Shown here piece after piece: positions 9,745-18,002 of a DNA stretch of 58,085 nt. The notes beneath the pieces were generated by a model, which saw only the letters and a program-made list of their open reading frames with translations, was not told the origin of the DNA and made no database searches. Position numbers and translations under genes: made by a program. Position 1 is the first letter of the stretch, and each line of letters starts with the position of its first letter. This DNA is from Streptomyces sp. AA1529 (GTDB lineage: Bacteria; Actinomycetota; Actinomycetes; Streptomycetales; Streptomycetaceae): positions 1 to 58,085 of the forward strand of contig NZ_ALAP01000001.1 of the NCBI RefSeq assembly GCF_000280905.1, given 5' to 3'.

Positions 9745-10317
9745 TCAGGCTTCCTCAGACTCGAAACCATGGAGAAAGTTTCGTGCCAGCCCGTGGATGT
9801 CGAGCTGCGCCGGGTCGCGCCCGCTCATGATCCAGAAGAAGGTGGGTCCGATCAGCCGGTCGATTGCATGGTCACCGGCCGGCCGGTACGGGTCGATGCG
9901 GTTCAGGACGGTCCCCGCGCTGTCCCTGAGAACGTCCTTGGTCGCGATCAGCCGTTTCACCGCCGGATCGTGCTGCGCGGCCGCGAGCAGGGCGCGGTAG
10001 CCGGCTCCAGCCGGCGAATAGGCGAGGAAGCGCATCAGCGCGTCGAGGTAGGACGTGACCTCGGCGAGCCGGGTACGCGACGGCGCGACGGCGAGTTCCT
10101 CCTCCGCGTCGTCCACACACGCCTCGAAGAGGATCTCCGCCTTCGTCGACCACCAGCGGTAGACGGTCTGCCGCCCGACGCCCGCCCGCATGGCGATGCC
10201 CTTCATGGTCATCGCCGCGTAGCCGACCTCGACCAGCAGATCGTCGACGGCATGCAGGACGGCCTCGCGTGCCTGCTCGCTGCGGGGTCGGCCACCGCGG
10301 CGCTTCGTCTCGATCAT
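9745..10317 (-). CDS. TetR/AcrR-family transcriptional regulator
   Basis: Product of 190 residues. The N-terminal helix-turn-helix spans about residues 18-58 (TMKGIAMRAGVGRQTVYRWW). The C-terminal ligand-binding helical domain has the GPTFFWIMSGR segment common in TetR_C-type repressors. Divergent from the darcynin-like gene with a 245-bp gap holding palindromes, so it probably represses itself and that gene. The first ATG gives the normal domain start. Confidence 0.9.
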   Translation of the reverse strand: MIETKRRGGRPRSEQAREAVLHAVDDLLVEVGYAAMTMKGIAMRAGVGRQTVYRWWSTKAEILFEACVDDAEEELAVAPSRTRLAEVTSYLDALMRFLAYSPAGAGYRALLAAAQHDPAVKRLIATKDVLRDSAGTVLNRIDPYRPAGDHAIDRLIGPTFFWIMSGRDPAQLDIHGLARNFLHGFESEEA

Positions 10318-10378
10318 CCCGCCATGGTAGCGAGACCGCCCGACCGGATCAGCACCTCGCCGGATAACTAGACACCAT

Positions 10379-10421
10379 GTATCGATACCCCCTAGTGTTT
10401 CGGTACACGGTGAACCGAAAC
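10379..10421. promoter_or_regulatory. Candidate TetR operators in the divergent promoter region
   Basis: Two symmetric sites lie close together: a perfect 10-bp palindrome GTATCGATAC at 10379-10388, and an inverted repeat with arms GTTTCGGT and ACCGAAAC (9-base spacer) at 10397-10421. Placement between a tetR gene and its divergent target suggests operators. Confidence 0.5.
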
Positions 10422-10562
10422 CGGTTGGTGAAGGTCACGCCCGTCCTCGCCGCAAGGGTCACGGGCGCCCGCACGCGCAAGCTTCCCGGCTGGAATCCGA
10501 CCTCCCCAGCCTGGTCGAGGCTCATCGTGACCACCATCCAGCACCCTGCGAGGAGACTCCCC

Positions 10563-10922
10563 ATGTCCGACTTCGAGCCCGCCGTAACAGCGTTCATCCT
10601 CCTCAAGACCAATCGGGCCTGGTTGGAGCTGTCCGTACCGGAGCGCGTCGCCGCCTTCCAGGAAAGCGTTCTGCCCGCCCTCAAGGACAAGGCCGAGGGC
10701 GTACGTTGGCGCTACTTCGACACCGAGTTCTACACGGCCCGCGTCACCGACATCTGGGTCTGGGAGGCACGCGATCACGAGTCCTTCCAGTTGGTCGTCG
10801 AGGCGTTGCGCGAGACGCCCTTCTGGGACCACTACTTCGAGGTCGTCGAAATTCTCGTGGGTGTCGAGAACGGATATGCCAAGCACTACGACCTCGGCGG
10901 TCTGGCGACCGCCAACGCCTAG
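10563..10922 (+). CDS. Darcynin-family small protein
   Basis: Product of 119 residues with the family pattern TAFILLKTNRAWLELS near the start, RWRYFDTEFYTARVTDIWVW in the middle and FWDHYFEVVEILVGVE near the end. This looks like a small ferredoxin-like-fold protein of unknown function. The ATG at 10563 is chosen for its GAGGAG ribosome site; the upstream in-frame part crosses the operator region. Likely controlled by the divergent TetR regulator. Confidence 0.8.
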   Translation: MSDFEPAVTAFILLKTNRAWLELSVPERVAAFQESVLPALKDKAEGVRWRYFDTEFYTARVTDIWVWEARDHESFQLVVEALRETPFWDHYFEVVEILVGVENGYAKHYDLGGLATANA

Positions 10923-11288
10923 GCATCCGCCTACCGGTGCGGCGCGGCACGTGACCCGTCCGGCGAACCGTGATTCGGCACCGGGCGCACCCCGCCCTGG
11001 AAGCACGCCTGCTGACTTCTGATCATCTCGGCCGGCACCGGTCTGGCCGTGCCGGCACTCGCCCACGGCGTGGCAGGCCGCCAAGATCATCCCGTCCGCC
11101 CCCGTCGACCTGGTCTCCGGCCTGCGCCGGTCGCTCCGCCGGTCGCTCCGCCGGTGGCGACGCCGGCCGCGTTCGCCGGTCACGGGAATGCCGCCCCAAC
11201 ACGCACTATCGCGACCTCTGGTAAACGCGTACTATCGCGTTTCGCCTCCCGCTGAGTACGGCACCCCGCCCCCGTTGAGGAGTCCTTC
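10923..11288. other. Intergenic region, 366 bp
   Basis: No convincing gene. Contains a 12-bp tandem repeat (about 2.3 copies of GCCGGTCGCTCC) near 11126-11155 and an operator-like palindrome at 11223-11242. It may include decayed coding sequence. Confidence 0.4.
11223..11242 (+). promoter_or_regulatory. Palindromic operator/-10 candidate upstream of the siderophore-interacting protein gene
   Basis: A perfect 7-bp inverted repeat, AAACGCG and CGCGTTT, encloses TACTAT, which itself fits an actinobacterial -10 box (TAnnnT). An operator laid over a -10 box suggests repression. It lies 46 bp before the ATG. Confidence 0.5.
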
Positions 11289-11975
11289 ATGCCCGCCGTT
11301 CTGAACCCCGTCCTCGATCTGCTGACTGTACGCGGCACTGTGACCGAGGCTGAGCAGCTCACCGCCCGGATACGTCGGTTGCGCATCGAGAGCGGACAAC
11401 TGGCCGGTCTGGAGGTGCTGCCGGGCCAGCAGGTGCGTGTCCTGGTCGGCGGACTCACCCTCCGTACGTATTCGATCTGGCACCACGACCCGTCCGGCGT
11501 CGTCGAGTTGGGCGTACTGGACCACGCAGAGGGCGGACCGGGGGCCCGATGGGGCCGTGCCGTCGCACCGGGCGACCAGGTGCGGTTGCGGCGCCCCGAG
11601 GGCACCTTCACACTGCGCCCCGATGTCGCACGCCACTTCTTCGTCGGCGACGAGACGGCCTCGGTCGCGTTCGGTGCGATGCTCGCGGCGCTGCCCCGGG
11701 AAGCCGTCGTCTCCGGGTGCATCGAGACGGCGACAGCTGCGGACCGGCTGCCCTTGGCAGGCGGCGACCGGCTGGACTGGGTACTCCGGGGCGAGACGTC
11801 ACTGCCGGACGCGGTACGACGACTCGCTCCCGAACCCGGCGGGATCGCATATGTCGCCGGAGAGGCACGGGACGTGCAAGCAGTGCGGCGGGTTCTCGTC
11901 CAGGAAGCGGGCTGGGACCGGCGCGCGGTCCTGACCAAACCGTTCTGGACGCCAGGCAAGAAGGGCATGGAATGA
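11289..11975 (+). CDS. Siderophore-interacting protein (FAD-binding ferric reductase type)
   Basis: Product of 228 residues. N-terminal FAD-binding barrel with the flavin-binding RTYSIW motif near residue 58, followed by an NAD(P)H-binding-like SIP domain (HFFVGDETASVAF, AYVAGEARDV) and the family-typical tail KPFWTPGKKG. Such proteins release iron from siderophores in the cytoplasm by reduction. A GAGGAG ribosome site precedes the ATG. Lies inside the transposase-flanked block next to the efe operon. It is at the short end of the family's length. Confidence 0.85.
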   Translation: MPAVLNPVLDLLTVRGTVTEAEQLTARIRRLRIESGQLAGLEVLPGQQVRVLVGGLTLRTYSIWHHDPSGVVELGVLDHAEGGPGARWGRAVAPGDQVRLRRPEGTFTLRPDVARHFFVGDETASVAFGAMLAALPREAVVSGCIETATAADRLPLAGGDRLDWVLRGETSLPDAVRRLAPEPGGIAYVAGEARDVQAVRRVLVQEAGWDRRAVLTKPFWTPGKKGME

Positions 11976-12065
11976 CGGCCGGGGCGTACTCCTCCGTCCG
12001 CCATTCGACCCGCACTGGTCCGGCCGATCACGTGACTGCTTCGCCGTCGTGTCGCTGATGTGTAC

Positions 12066-12152
12066 ATGGGGCGGGGCGAGCTGACGGATGCCGAGCGGGA
12101 ACGGCTGCGACCGTTCCTGCCGGTCGGTAACAGGCGTTGTGGCAAGTGCAGG
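12066..12152 (+). pseudogene. IS5-type transposase relic, N-terminal fragment
   Basis: Translates to MGRGELTDAERERLRPFLPV then GNRRCGKCR, the usual N-terminus of an IS5-family transposase. It then loses similarity at almost the point where the 9591-9682 fragment begins. Same strand as that fragment but in swapped order. Right edge of the cargo block. Confidence 0.75.
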
Positions 12153-12291
12153 AACGCGCCCGCAGCGGCGGCGAGAAGGGCATCCGCCGGGGCTGACGCC
12201 CCTCGACGCCGCAGCCTGACCGACCGCGAACCGCCGGCCCCGGAGTGCTGAACGGAACAGGTTCACGAAGGGGCGTCGACAGGGGAACGAC

Positions 12292-12669
12292 TCAGGAGGC
12301 GGACGGCTCGATCTCCCCCGCGAAGACGATGACCTGGTCGATGAGGCTCCGTCGCAGATGGACGACGTCCGTTCCCGCCAGGCGGGGGCCTCCGTCCGGT
12401 GTGGTGAAGACCCACTGGTACCGGGCCCACTCGTCCGGCATGTCCACCGCTGAGCAGCGCACCATCGTGCCGGTCCCCGCAGGGTGGCGTCGGATGTCCA
12501 GCACGAACCGCTCCACCGCCGCGATTCCTTCGCTGCGGCCCAACGGCCCCCAGAAGACCACGTCTGAGGTGAGGGCCTGGGAGAGCAGGGCAGTCACATA
12601 GAGGTCGTCCGAGGCGTTGAACGCGGAGATGAACGTGTCGATCGCGGAGCGTGCCGTCTCTTCCTGCAT
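12292..12669 (-). CDS. SnoaL/NTF2-like protein
   Basis: Product of 125 residues with an NTF2-like pattern: N-terminal helix with a FISAFNASDD motif, DVVFWGPLGRSEGIAAVERF in the middle and late beta-strands (TTPDGGPRLAGTDVVHLR, LIDQVIVFAGEI). Members are small cyclases, isomerases or ligand-binding proteins; the substrate cannot be told from sequence. Single gene on the minus strand beside the IS relic. Confidence 0.75.
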   Translation of the reverse strand: MQEETARSAIDTFISAFNASDDLYVTALLSQALTSDVVFWGPLGRSEGIAAVERFVLDIRRHPAGTGTMVRCSAVDMPDEWARYQWVFTTPDGGPRLAGTDVVHLRRSLIDQVIVFAGEIEPSAS

Positions 12670-12732
12670 GCCCCAGTAATACCAGCCACTGCGCGTGCGC
12701 TCGTCCCGCGAGCCGTCCTCCGGTCGCGCGGA

Positions 12733-13320
12733 TCAGGTCACGTCCTCACAAGGGTTGTAGTCCTTCTTCTTGGAACAGGACTCGAACCGCTTGGCATACT
12801 TCTTGACGGTCGACTCGAACGCGTCCTCGGAGGAGAGGATCGTCCACTGCGTCTTCTCCACACCGAAGGTGCGGTCGAGCTTCAACCGGGTTCGGTCCTC
12901 GGAGAGAGTCCCCTTGACATTCCCATAGTCGGTCAGGCCTTCGAACTCGAACATGGTGCCGGTGCCGCGGCCGTTGAAGTCGGTCTTCGTCCGGATTTCA
13001 CGGCCCGAGCCATCGAAGTGGATCAGGGTGTACTTCCCGACCACCTGACCGCCCGCCGGGTAGACCTGGAATGACAGCATGGCGTGCAGCTCGCCCTCCA
13101 TGGTCATGGCGACATACTTGCGGTTCCGGGACTCAGGTGCGGCGCTCGGGGACTCCGCCCCTTCGTTGCCGCCTGCCGCACTCGTGGTCGCGTCGCCGGG
13201 GGTCAAGCCCGTCGGATGGCCTGACTCGCCGTCCCCGCAGCCCACGAGCACGACCGACAGCAGCAGCGCGACCATGCCGCCCCGTAATGCCGTTCCCAGC
13301 GGGCGTCCGCATTCCCACAC
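12733..13320 (-). CDS. Putative secreted lipoprotein
   Basis: Product of 195 residues from a GTG with GGGGAG five bases upstream. A short positive N-terminus, a hydrophobic segment (MVALLLSVVLVGC) and a lipobox LVGC mark a lipoprotein. The exported part has a Ser/Ala/Gly/Glu-rich linker and a beta-rich domain (YVAMTMEGELHAMLSFQVYP). It ends in a Cys-containing tail (ESCSKKKDYNPCED), possibly a disulfide. The reading frame is open upstream and merges with the small gene starting at 13656, so a 307-residue fusion is possible but less likely. Confidence 0.65.
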   Translation of the reverse strand: MWECGRPLGTALRGGMVALLLSVVLVGCGDGESGHPTGLTPGDATTSAAGGNEGAESPSAAPESRNRKYVAMTMEGELHAMLSFQVYPAGGQVVGKYTLIHFDGSGREIRTKTDFNGRGTGTMFEFEGLTDYGNVKGTLSEDRTRLKLDRTFGVEKTQWTILSSEDAFESTVKKYAKRFESCSKKKDYNPCEDVT

Positions 13321-13656
13321 GTCAACTCCCCGTTCCTGTAGGCCGGTCCGCTTCCCGCCCCGCCATCGGCACGGCGCCCCGGAAGGAGTCAGAATTCCCC
13401 CTCCGAGGGCGCGGTGCAAGCCCATCCGCAGCTGCGGCGCTACAGCCCCCCACCGGTGGTTGGCCGTCGCCAGCTTGACCGACATCACCTCGGCGCGGCT
13501 CGCCGACCGCAGGTCGTCGGGATCGGCGTGCCACGCGGGACCGCCGGGCCGCACGAGACGCACCGAGCCGTCCTCACCGACCGAGTGGACGATGCCCGCC
13601 GTGCGCCGGGCCAGGTCGCTGACGACCTCGCCCGGCCGCCACTCACCACGGCTCAA
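13321..13656 (-). CDS. Small XRE/DUF397-associated protein, frame open into the lipoprotein gene
   Basis: From a TTG at 13656 that overlaps the stop of the upstream gene (TTGA), the first ~65 residues show the pattern of small Streptomyces proteins found beside XRE/DUF397 genes (EVVSDLARRTAGIVHSVGED, then VRLVRPGGPAWHADPDDLR). There is no stop before 12733. Either the stop has been lost and the gene reads into the lipoprotein, or translation makes a fusion. The given lower limit is the lipoprotein start, not a stop codon. Residues after about 70 look non-coding. Confidence 0.45.
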
Positions 13657-13883
13657 CGCGGCTTTCCGCCCAGCGCCTCAACCAGCTTCTCGGCCGTGGC
13701 CAGATTGCAGCCGCCCAGTTCGAGCAGCGGGCCGCGCAGCGACCTGTCCGCGCAGGAAGCCAGATCCACGCGAAGGGACGGCAGCATGATGCCCGCCTCC
13801 GCGAGCGCGGCCCGCAGCCGCTCATGGGTGCCCTCCGCCTCGCGGAGCTTGGCCAGCGTCGGGGTACGTCGGCGATCTGCCAT
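13653..13883 (-). CDS. Small hypothetical protein next to the XRE/DUF397 pair
   Basis: Product of 76 residues: a charged helical N-terminus (LAKLREAEGTHERLRAALAEAG), then a leucine-rich segment (LRGPLLELGGCNLATAEKLVEALGG). It is soluble and carries no enzyme motif. Divergent from the XRE regulator with a 117-bp gap, and translationally coupled by TTGA to the next minus-strand ORF. Genes like this commonly accompany XRE-DUF5753/DUF397 pairs in Streptomyces; the role is unknown. Confidence 0.65.
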   Translation of the reverse strand: MADRRRTPTLAKLREAEGTHERLRAALAEAGIMLPSLRVDLASCADRSLRGPLLELGGCNLATAEKLVEALGGKPR

Positions 13884-14000
13884 GGAACTGCGCCTTCTCA
13901 GGGGACTTTCACTTTCCGTGCCCCTACCGTGGCGCTCCGGACATAGCCATGTGGAGAGCAATCGCTGTGCACCTGTGCTTGTCAAGAGGCGGAGAACGGA

Positions 14001-14840
14001 ATGACGGCAGAGCGCCGGAAGGACACGGACCCCAAAGCCGACCCGAAGGTGTCGACCCTCGCCTACTTCGGCACCGAGTTGCGGATCAGGAGAGAAGAGG
14101 CCGAACTGAGCCAGGCCGAACTGGGCCGCCGCACCTTCTGCACCCACTCGTACGTCTCCCGGATCGAGTCCGCCAGCCGCGTCCCGAGCGAGGAATTCGC
14201 CCAGCGCTGTGACGAGGTCCTGGGCACGGGTGGGACGTTCGCCCGCCTGTGGCCGGTCGTGATCGAGCACGCCTACCCGGACTGGTTCCGCCCGTTCGTG
14301 GACCTGGAGAAGGAAGCCGTCAGCATCTGGAACTTCGAGAACCAGGTGGTTCCGGGGCTGTTGCAGACCGAGGAATACGTCCGCGCGGTGTTCGACGGCG
14401 GAAGGCTCCCTCACGCACAAGAGCTGATCGCTGCTCGCCTCACCCGCCAGCACATCTTGGAAGAGGAGTCACCGCCGGCGATCTGGGCGGTACTCGATGA
14501 GAGCATCCTGCGGCGGCCGATCGGCGGAGCCGAGGTCATGCGGCGTCAACTGGAGCACCTCCTCGCATGCGCGGCCGATCCCCGCGTCGTACTCCAGGTG
14601 CTGCCGTTCACCGCAGGCGCTCACGCCGGGCTCAACGGGGCTTTCGCAGGGCTGACGATGAAGAAGGAAGTCGGACCCGACGTGGTGTACATGGACGGCA
14701 TCGTGCGCGGCCAGGTATATGCCCGTCAGGTGGAGGTCGGGGCCGCCCGTCGAGCCTATGATCTCCTGATGGCCGACGCCCTGTCCCCAAGAGCTTCCGT
14801 CGATCTGATGGCGGCAACGGCAAAGGAACTTACCCCATGA
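14001..14840 (+). CDS. XRE-family regulator with DUF5753 domain
   Basis: Product of 279 residues. Helix-turn-helix at about residues 22-75 (LRIRREEAELSQAELGRRTF, then HSYVSRIESASRVPS), followed by the long DUF5753 domain (IWNFENQVVPGLLQTEEYVRAV, VLQVLPFTAGAHAGLNGAF). This is the WhiJ-like architecture expanded in Streptomyces, in which the regulator works with an adjacent DUF397 protein. A GGAG ribosome site precedes the ATG. The stop overlaps the DUF397 start (ATGA). Confidence 0.9.
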   Translation: MTAERRKDTDPKADPKVSTLAYFGTELRIRREEAELSQAELGRRTFCTHSYVSRIESASRVPSEEFAQRCDEVLGTGGTFARLWPVVIEHAYPDWFRPFVDLEKEAVSIWNFENQVVPGLLQTEEYVRAVFDGGRLPHAQELIAARLTRQHILEEESPPAIWAVLDESILRRPIGGAEVMRRQLEHLLACAADPRVVLQVLPFTAGAHAGLNGAFAGLTMKKEVGPDVVYMDGIVRGQVYARQVEVGAARRAYDLLMADALSPRASVDLMAATAKELTP

Positions 14841-15070
14841 CAAGTGCGAGCAGCCTCCCCTGCGCGGCATGGCTCAAGAGCAGCTACAGCGGGAACAACG
14901 GCGGCAACTGCCTCGAAGTGGCCGTCGACCACCCCGGCCCCGCCCTCCCCGTCCGGGACTCCAAGAATCCCTCCGGCCCCGCCCTCCTCATCCCCACCCC
15001 CGCCTGGCAGGCGTTCGTGGCCCGGGTGCGGGACGGCGGTTTCGGTGCGGGGCGGCCGTCCGGCGGCTGA
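14837..15070 (+). CDS. DUF397 protein
   Basis: Product of 77 residues with the DUF397 pattern: WLKSSYSGNNGGNCLEVA, then VRDSKNPSGPALL and AWQAFVARVRDG. Partner of the upstream XRE-DUF5753 regulator through an ATGA overlap. Members are thought to modulate the cognate regulator. Convergent with nuoN, with only four bases between stop codons and no obvious terminator. Confidence 0.9.
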   Translation: MTSASSLPCAAWLKSSYSGNNGGNCLEVAVDHPGPALPVRDSKNPSGPALLIPTPAWQAFVARVRDGGFGAGRPSGG

Positions 15071-15074
15071 GCGT

Positions 15075-16487
15075 TCAGCCCAGCAGGGGGCCGGTGGTGA
15101 GCGGCAGGACCGGGCCGCCGGCCAGGCCGAGGAGCAGCGAACCGGCGCCCGCCACGTAGGCGGTGCCGACTGTCATCCGGCCGGTGACCGCGTGTCGTTG
15201 GGCACCGCCGGGCCGGAACACCGGGGCGAGCCAGCGCAGGTAGTAGAAGAGCGAGGCGACGGTGTTGGCGACGGCGACCGCCGCGAGCCAGGGTCGGCCG
15301 CCGTCCACGGCCGCGGTGAAGATCTCCAGTTTGCCGAGGAAGACGCCGGTCGGCGGGGTGCCCACCAGGCCCAGCAGGCAGACGAGCAGGACGGCGGCAA
15401 GTCCTGGCCGCCGTCCGGCCAGCCCGCGGTAGTGGTCCAGGGAGCGTGCCTGCGGCAGGGCGGTGACGACGGCGAACGCGCCGAGGTTGGTGAGGGCGTA
15501 GGCGGCCAGATAGAGCAGTAGGGCGCGTTGTGCGAGGTCGGTGCGGGTGGCGACGGAGAGCGCCATCAGCAGGTAGCCGATCTGGCTGATGGTGGAGTAG
15601 GCGAGCAGCCGTTTGGCGTCGGTCTGGAAGAACGCGGCGAGGTTGCCCCAGGTCATGGAGGCGGCGGCGAGTACGGCGAGCAGCAGCGGCCAGTCGACTC
15701 CGCTGCCGGGCAGGGCCTGGTGGAGCAGGCGGTATCCCGCGATCAGCGCACCGATCTTGGGCAGGGTGGTGACGTAGGCGGCGACCGGTGGGGCGGCTCC
15801 CTCGGTGACGTCGGGGACCCAGAAGTGGGCCGGTACCGCACCGGCCTTGAACAGCAGCCCGGCCAGTACGGCGACCAGGCCGGCGGCGACCAGCGCGGGG
15901 TCGGCGCCGGGGAGCCCGTCGCGCAGGGTGCGGTAGCCGGTGGCGCCGGCGGCGGCGTACAGCAGTGCGACTCCGGCGAGCATGACGGTGCCCAGCAGCG
16001 CTCCGAACAGGTAGTACTTCAGGGCGGCTTCGGTGCCCGGGGCGTCCTTGGCGAACGCGGCGAGCGCGTAGGCGGGGACGCTGGCGAGCAGATAGCCGGC
16101 GAACAGTGTCAGCAGGTCGTCGGCGCCGATCAGGACGAGGGTGCCGGTGCCGGTCAGCAGCAGCAGGACGTAGTACTCGCTCTCCCGCTTGTGGCCGCGC
16201 AGCGAATCCGCGGACATCGCGACGACGAGCAGCAGCGCGGTCAGGACGGTCAGCCGTCCGGCGTTCGTCGGCGCGTCGACGGCGAAGGTGGTGTCGAAGA
16301 CGGTCTGTTCCCGGCCGATGGCCATGGTGTGGCCGGTGGCGGCGATACCGGCCAGGCACGCGGTGGCGGCCAGTGCCGCCACCGCCCACTGCCGCCTGCG
16401 GGGCAGCCAGCTTCCGGCGAGCAGGCCGCAGACGGCTGCCGCGGCGAGGAAGGTTTCGGGGAGGAGTGCGGCGACGTTCTGGTTCAC
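15075..16487 (-). CDS. nuoN: NADH-quinone oxidoreductase-like subunit N
   Basis: Product of 470 residues with about 14 membrane helices of the proton-antiporter fold. The core lysine segments are retained (FKAGAVPAHFWVPDVTEGAA; TTLPKIGAL). The helix that normally carries a conserved Glu (FLGxELLSLP in most NuoN) reads LFAGYLLASVPAY, so that Glu is replaced by Leu. The GTG start overlaps the nuoM stop (GTGA). Last gene of the nuoA-to-N locus. Confidence 0.9.
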   Translation of the reverse strand: MNQNVAALLPETFLAAAAVCGLLAGSWLPRRRQWAVAALAATACLAGIAATGHTMAIGREQTVFDTTFAVDAPTNAGRLTVLTALLLVVAMSADSLRGHKRESEYYVLLLLTGTGTLVLIGADDLLTLFAGYLLASVPAYALAAFAKDAPGTEAALKYYLFGALLGTVMLAGVALLYAAAGATGYRTLRDGLPGADPALVAAGLVAVLAGLLFKAGAVPAHFWVPDVTEGAAPPVAAYVTTLPKIGALIAGYRLLHQALPGSGVDWPLLLAVLAAASMTWGNLAAFFQTDAKRLLAYSTISQIGYLLMALSVATRTDLAQRALLLYLAAYALTNLGAFAVVTALPQARSLDHYRGLAGRRPGLAAVLLVCLLGLVGTPPTGVFLGKLEIFTAAVDGGRPWLAAVAVANTVASLFYYLRWLAPVFRPGGAQRHAVTGRMTVGTAYVAGAGSLLLGLAGGPVLPLTTGPLLG

Positions 16488-17995
16488 CGTGCCACCAGTT
16501 CCGTCACGGAGCGTCCGGCCGGTTCGACCACGTCCAGCAGGAACCGCGGAAGCACGCCGATGGCCAGCGCGAGGGCGAGCAGCGGGTAGGTGGCGGCGGC
16601 CTCCCGGGTGCGGAGGTCGGCGAGCCCGGTCAGGGGGATTCCGGCGGGCAGCCGGGGCGGGCCGAGGAAGAGGGAGCGCAGGGCGCGCAGGAACAGCGCC
16701 GCGCTCAGCAGGATGCCCAGCAGTGCGATGCCGGTCGCGGTGGCCTGGGAGGCCAGGCTGCCGGTGAAGATCTGGAACTCGGCGATGAAGCCGGAGAAGC
16801 CGGGGATGCCGAGGCTGGCGAACGCGGCGACCCCGGTGGCGGCGGCGAAGCGGGGGGTGTGCGCGGCCAGCCCCGAGTAGGCGTCGAGCGCGTAGGTGCC
16901 GCCCCGGTCGTACAGCACTCCGGTGAGCAGGAACAGGGCGCCGGTCAGCAGACCGTGGCTGACCATCTGGACGACGGCTCCGGTGACGGCCAGGGAGCGG
17001 GCCTGGGCGTCGCTTCCGGCGAGTGATCCGGCGGCGCCGATCGCCAGCACGACGTAGCCCATGTGGTTGACGGAGGTGTAGGCGATCATGCGTTTGAGGT
17101 CGGTCTGGGCCAGGGCCACCAGTGCGCCGTAGACGACGGAGACCACGCCGACGACGACGAACACCGGCGCGTACTGCCGCCAACTGCCGGGCAGCAGCGG
17201 CATGGCGATGCGCACGAACCCGTAGGTGCCCATCTTCAGCAGGACTCCGGCGAGGATCGCGGAGCCGGCGGCGGGCGCTTCGGTGTGGGCGGGCGGCAGC
17301 CAGGTGTGCAGTGGCACGGTGGGCGTCTTGACGGCGAGCCCGGCACCGACGGCCAGCAGTACCAGGCCCGCGTACAGGCCTTGGCCCGCCAGCGGGTTGC
17401 TGCGGGTCAGTTCCACGAGGTCGAAGGTGTGCGGATCGGCGGCCAGGTACAGGCCGATGAAGCCGAGCAGCAGGGCGAGGGAGCCGACGAAGGTGTAGAG
17501 GAAGAACTTGAGCGCCGCCGCGCGGGCCCGCTCGCCGTGGCCCCAGCCCGCGATGACGAAGTACATGCCGACGATGGACAGGTCGAAGAAGACGAAGAAC
17601 AGGATCAGGTCGAGCGCCACGAACAGGCCGACGCTGACGGTCTGCAGGAACAGGAACAGGCAGGCGAGCGCGCGCACCCGGCGGGTCTCGCGCAGCATGT
17701 GGACGGCGGCGGCCAGGAAGAGGACGCAGACCATCGCGATCAGCGGCAGGGACAGCCCGTCCACGCCGACGTGGTAGCTCACCCCGGCGCCGGGCATCCA
17801 GCGCGCCCGCTGCTCGTACTGCAGTCCGCCGTGCGGATCGAACCGGACCCAGACGGCGACGACCAGGGCCAGGTCCGCGGCGGCGGTGGCGATCCACACC
17901 CAGGAGCAGACCCGGTCCGGCACCGGGACGGCGCGCGGCAGCAGGGCCAGTACGGCGCAGGCCAGCAGGGGGAGGAAGGTGACGACGGTCAGCAC
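16484..17995 (-). CDS. nuoM: NADH-quinone oxidoreductase-like subunit M
   Basis: Product of 503 residues with about 14 membrane helices. Family motifs: HTWLPPAHTEAPAAGSAILA and LLKMGTYGF (central Lys present), AQTDLKRMIAYTSVNHMGY. The usual VFFE motif reads VFFDLSIVGMYF, so the conserved Glu is Asp. GTG start eight bases after the nuoL stop. Overlaps nuoN by four bases. Confidence 0.92.
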   Translation of the reverse strand: MLTVVTFLPLLACAVLALLPRAVPVPDRVCSWVWIATAAADLALVVAVWVRFDPHGGLQYEQRARWMPGAGVSYHVGVDGLSLPLIAMVCVLFLAAAVHMLRETRRVRALACLFLFLQTVSVGLFVALDLILFFVFFDLSIVGMYFVIAGWGHGERARAAALKFFLYTFVGSLALLLGFIGLYLAADPHTFDLVELTRSNPLAGQGLYAGLVLLAVGAGLAVKTPTVPLHTWLPPAHTEAPAAGSAILAGVLLKMGTYGFVRIAMPLLPGSWRQYAPVFVVVGVVSVVYGALVALAQTDLKRMIAYTSVNHMGYVVLAIGAAGSLAGSDAQARSLAVTGAVVQMVSHGLLTGALFLLTGVLYDRGGTYALDAYSGLAAHTPRFAAATGVAAFASLGIPGFSGFIAEFQIFTGSLASQATATGIALLGILLSAALFLRALRSLFLGPPRLPAGIPLTGLADLRTREAAATYPLLALALAIGVLPRFLLDVVEPAGRSVTELVAR

Positions 17996-18002
17996 GAGTG
18001 GA

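Noticed and set aside
15075..17897. 940-codon frame covering nuoN and part of the nuoM region
   Set aside because: Only the part after the GTG at 16487 is nuoN; the upstream part is out of frame with nuoM and Arg-rich.
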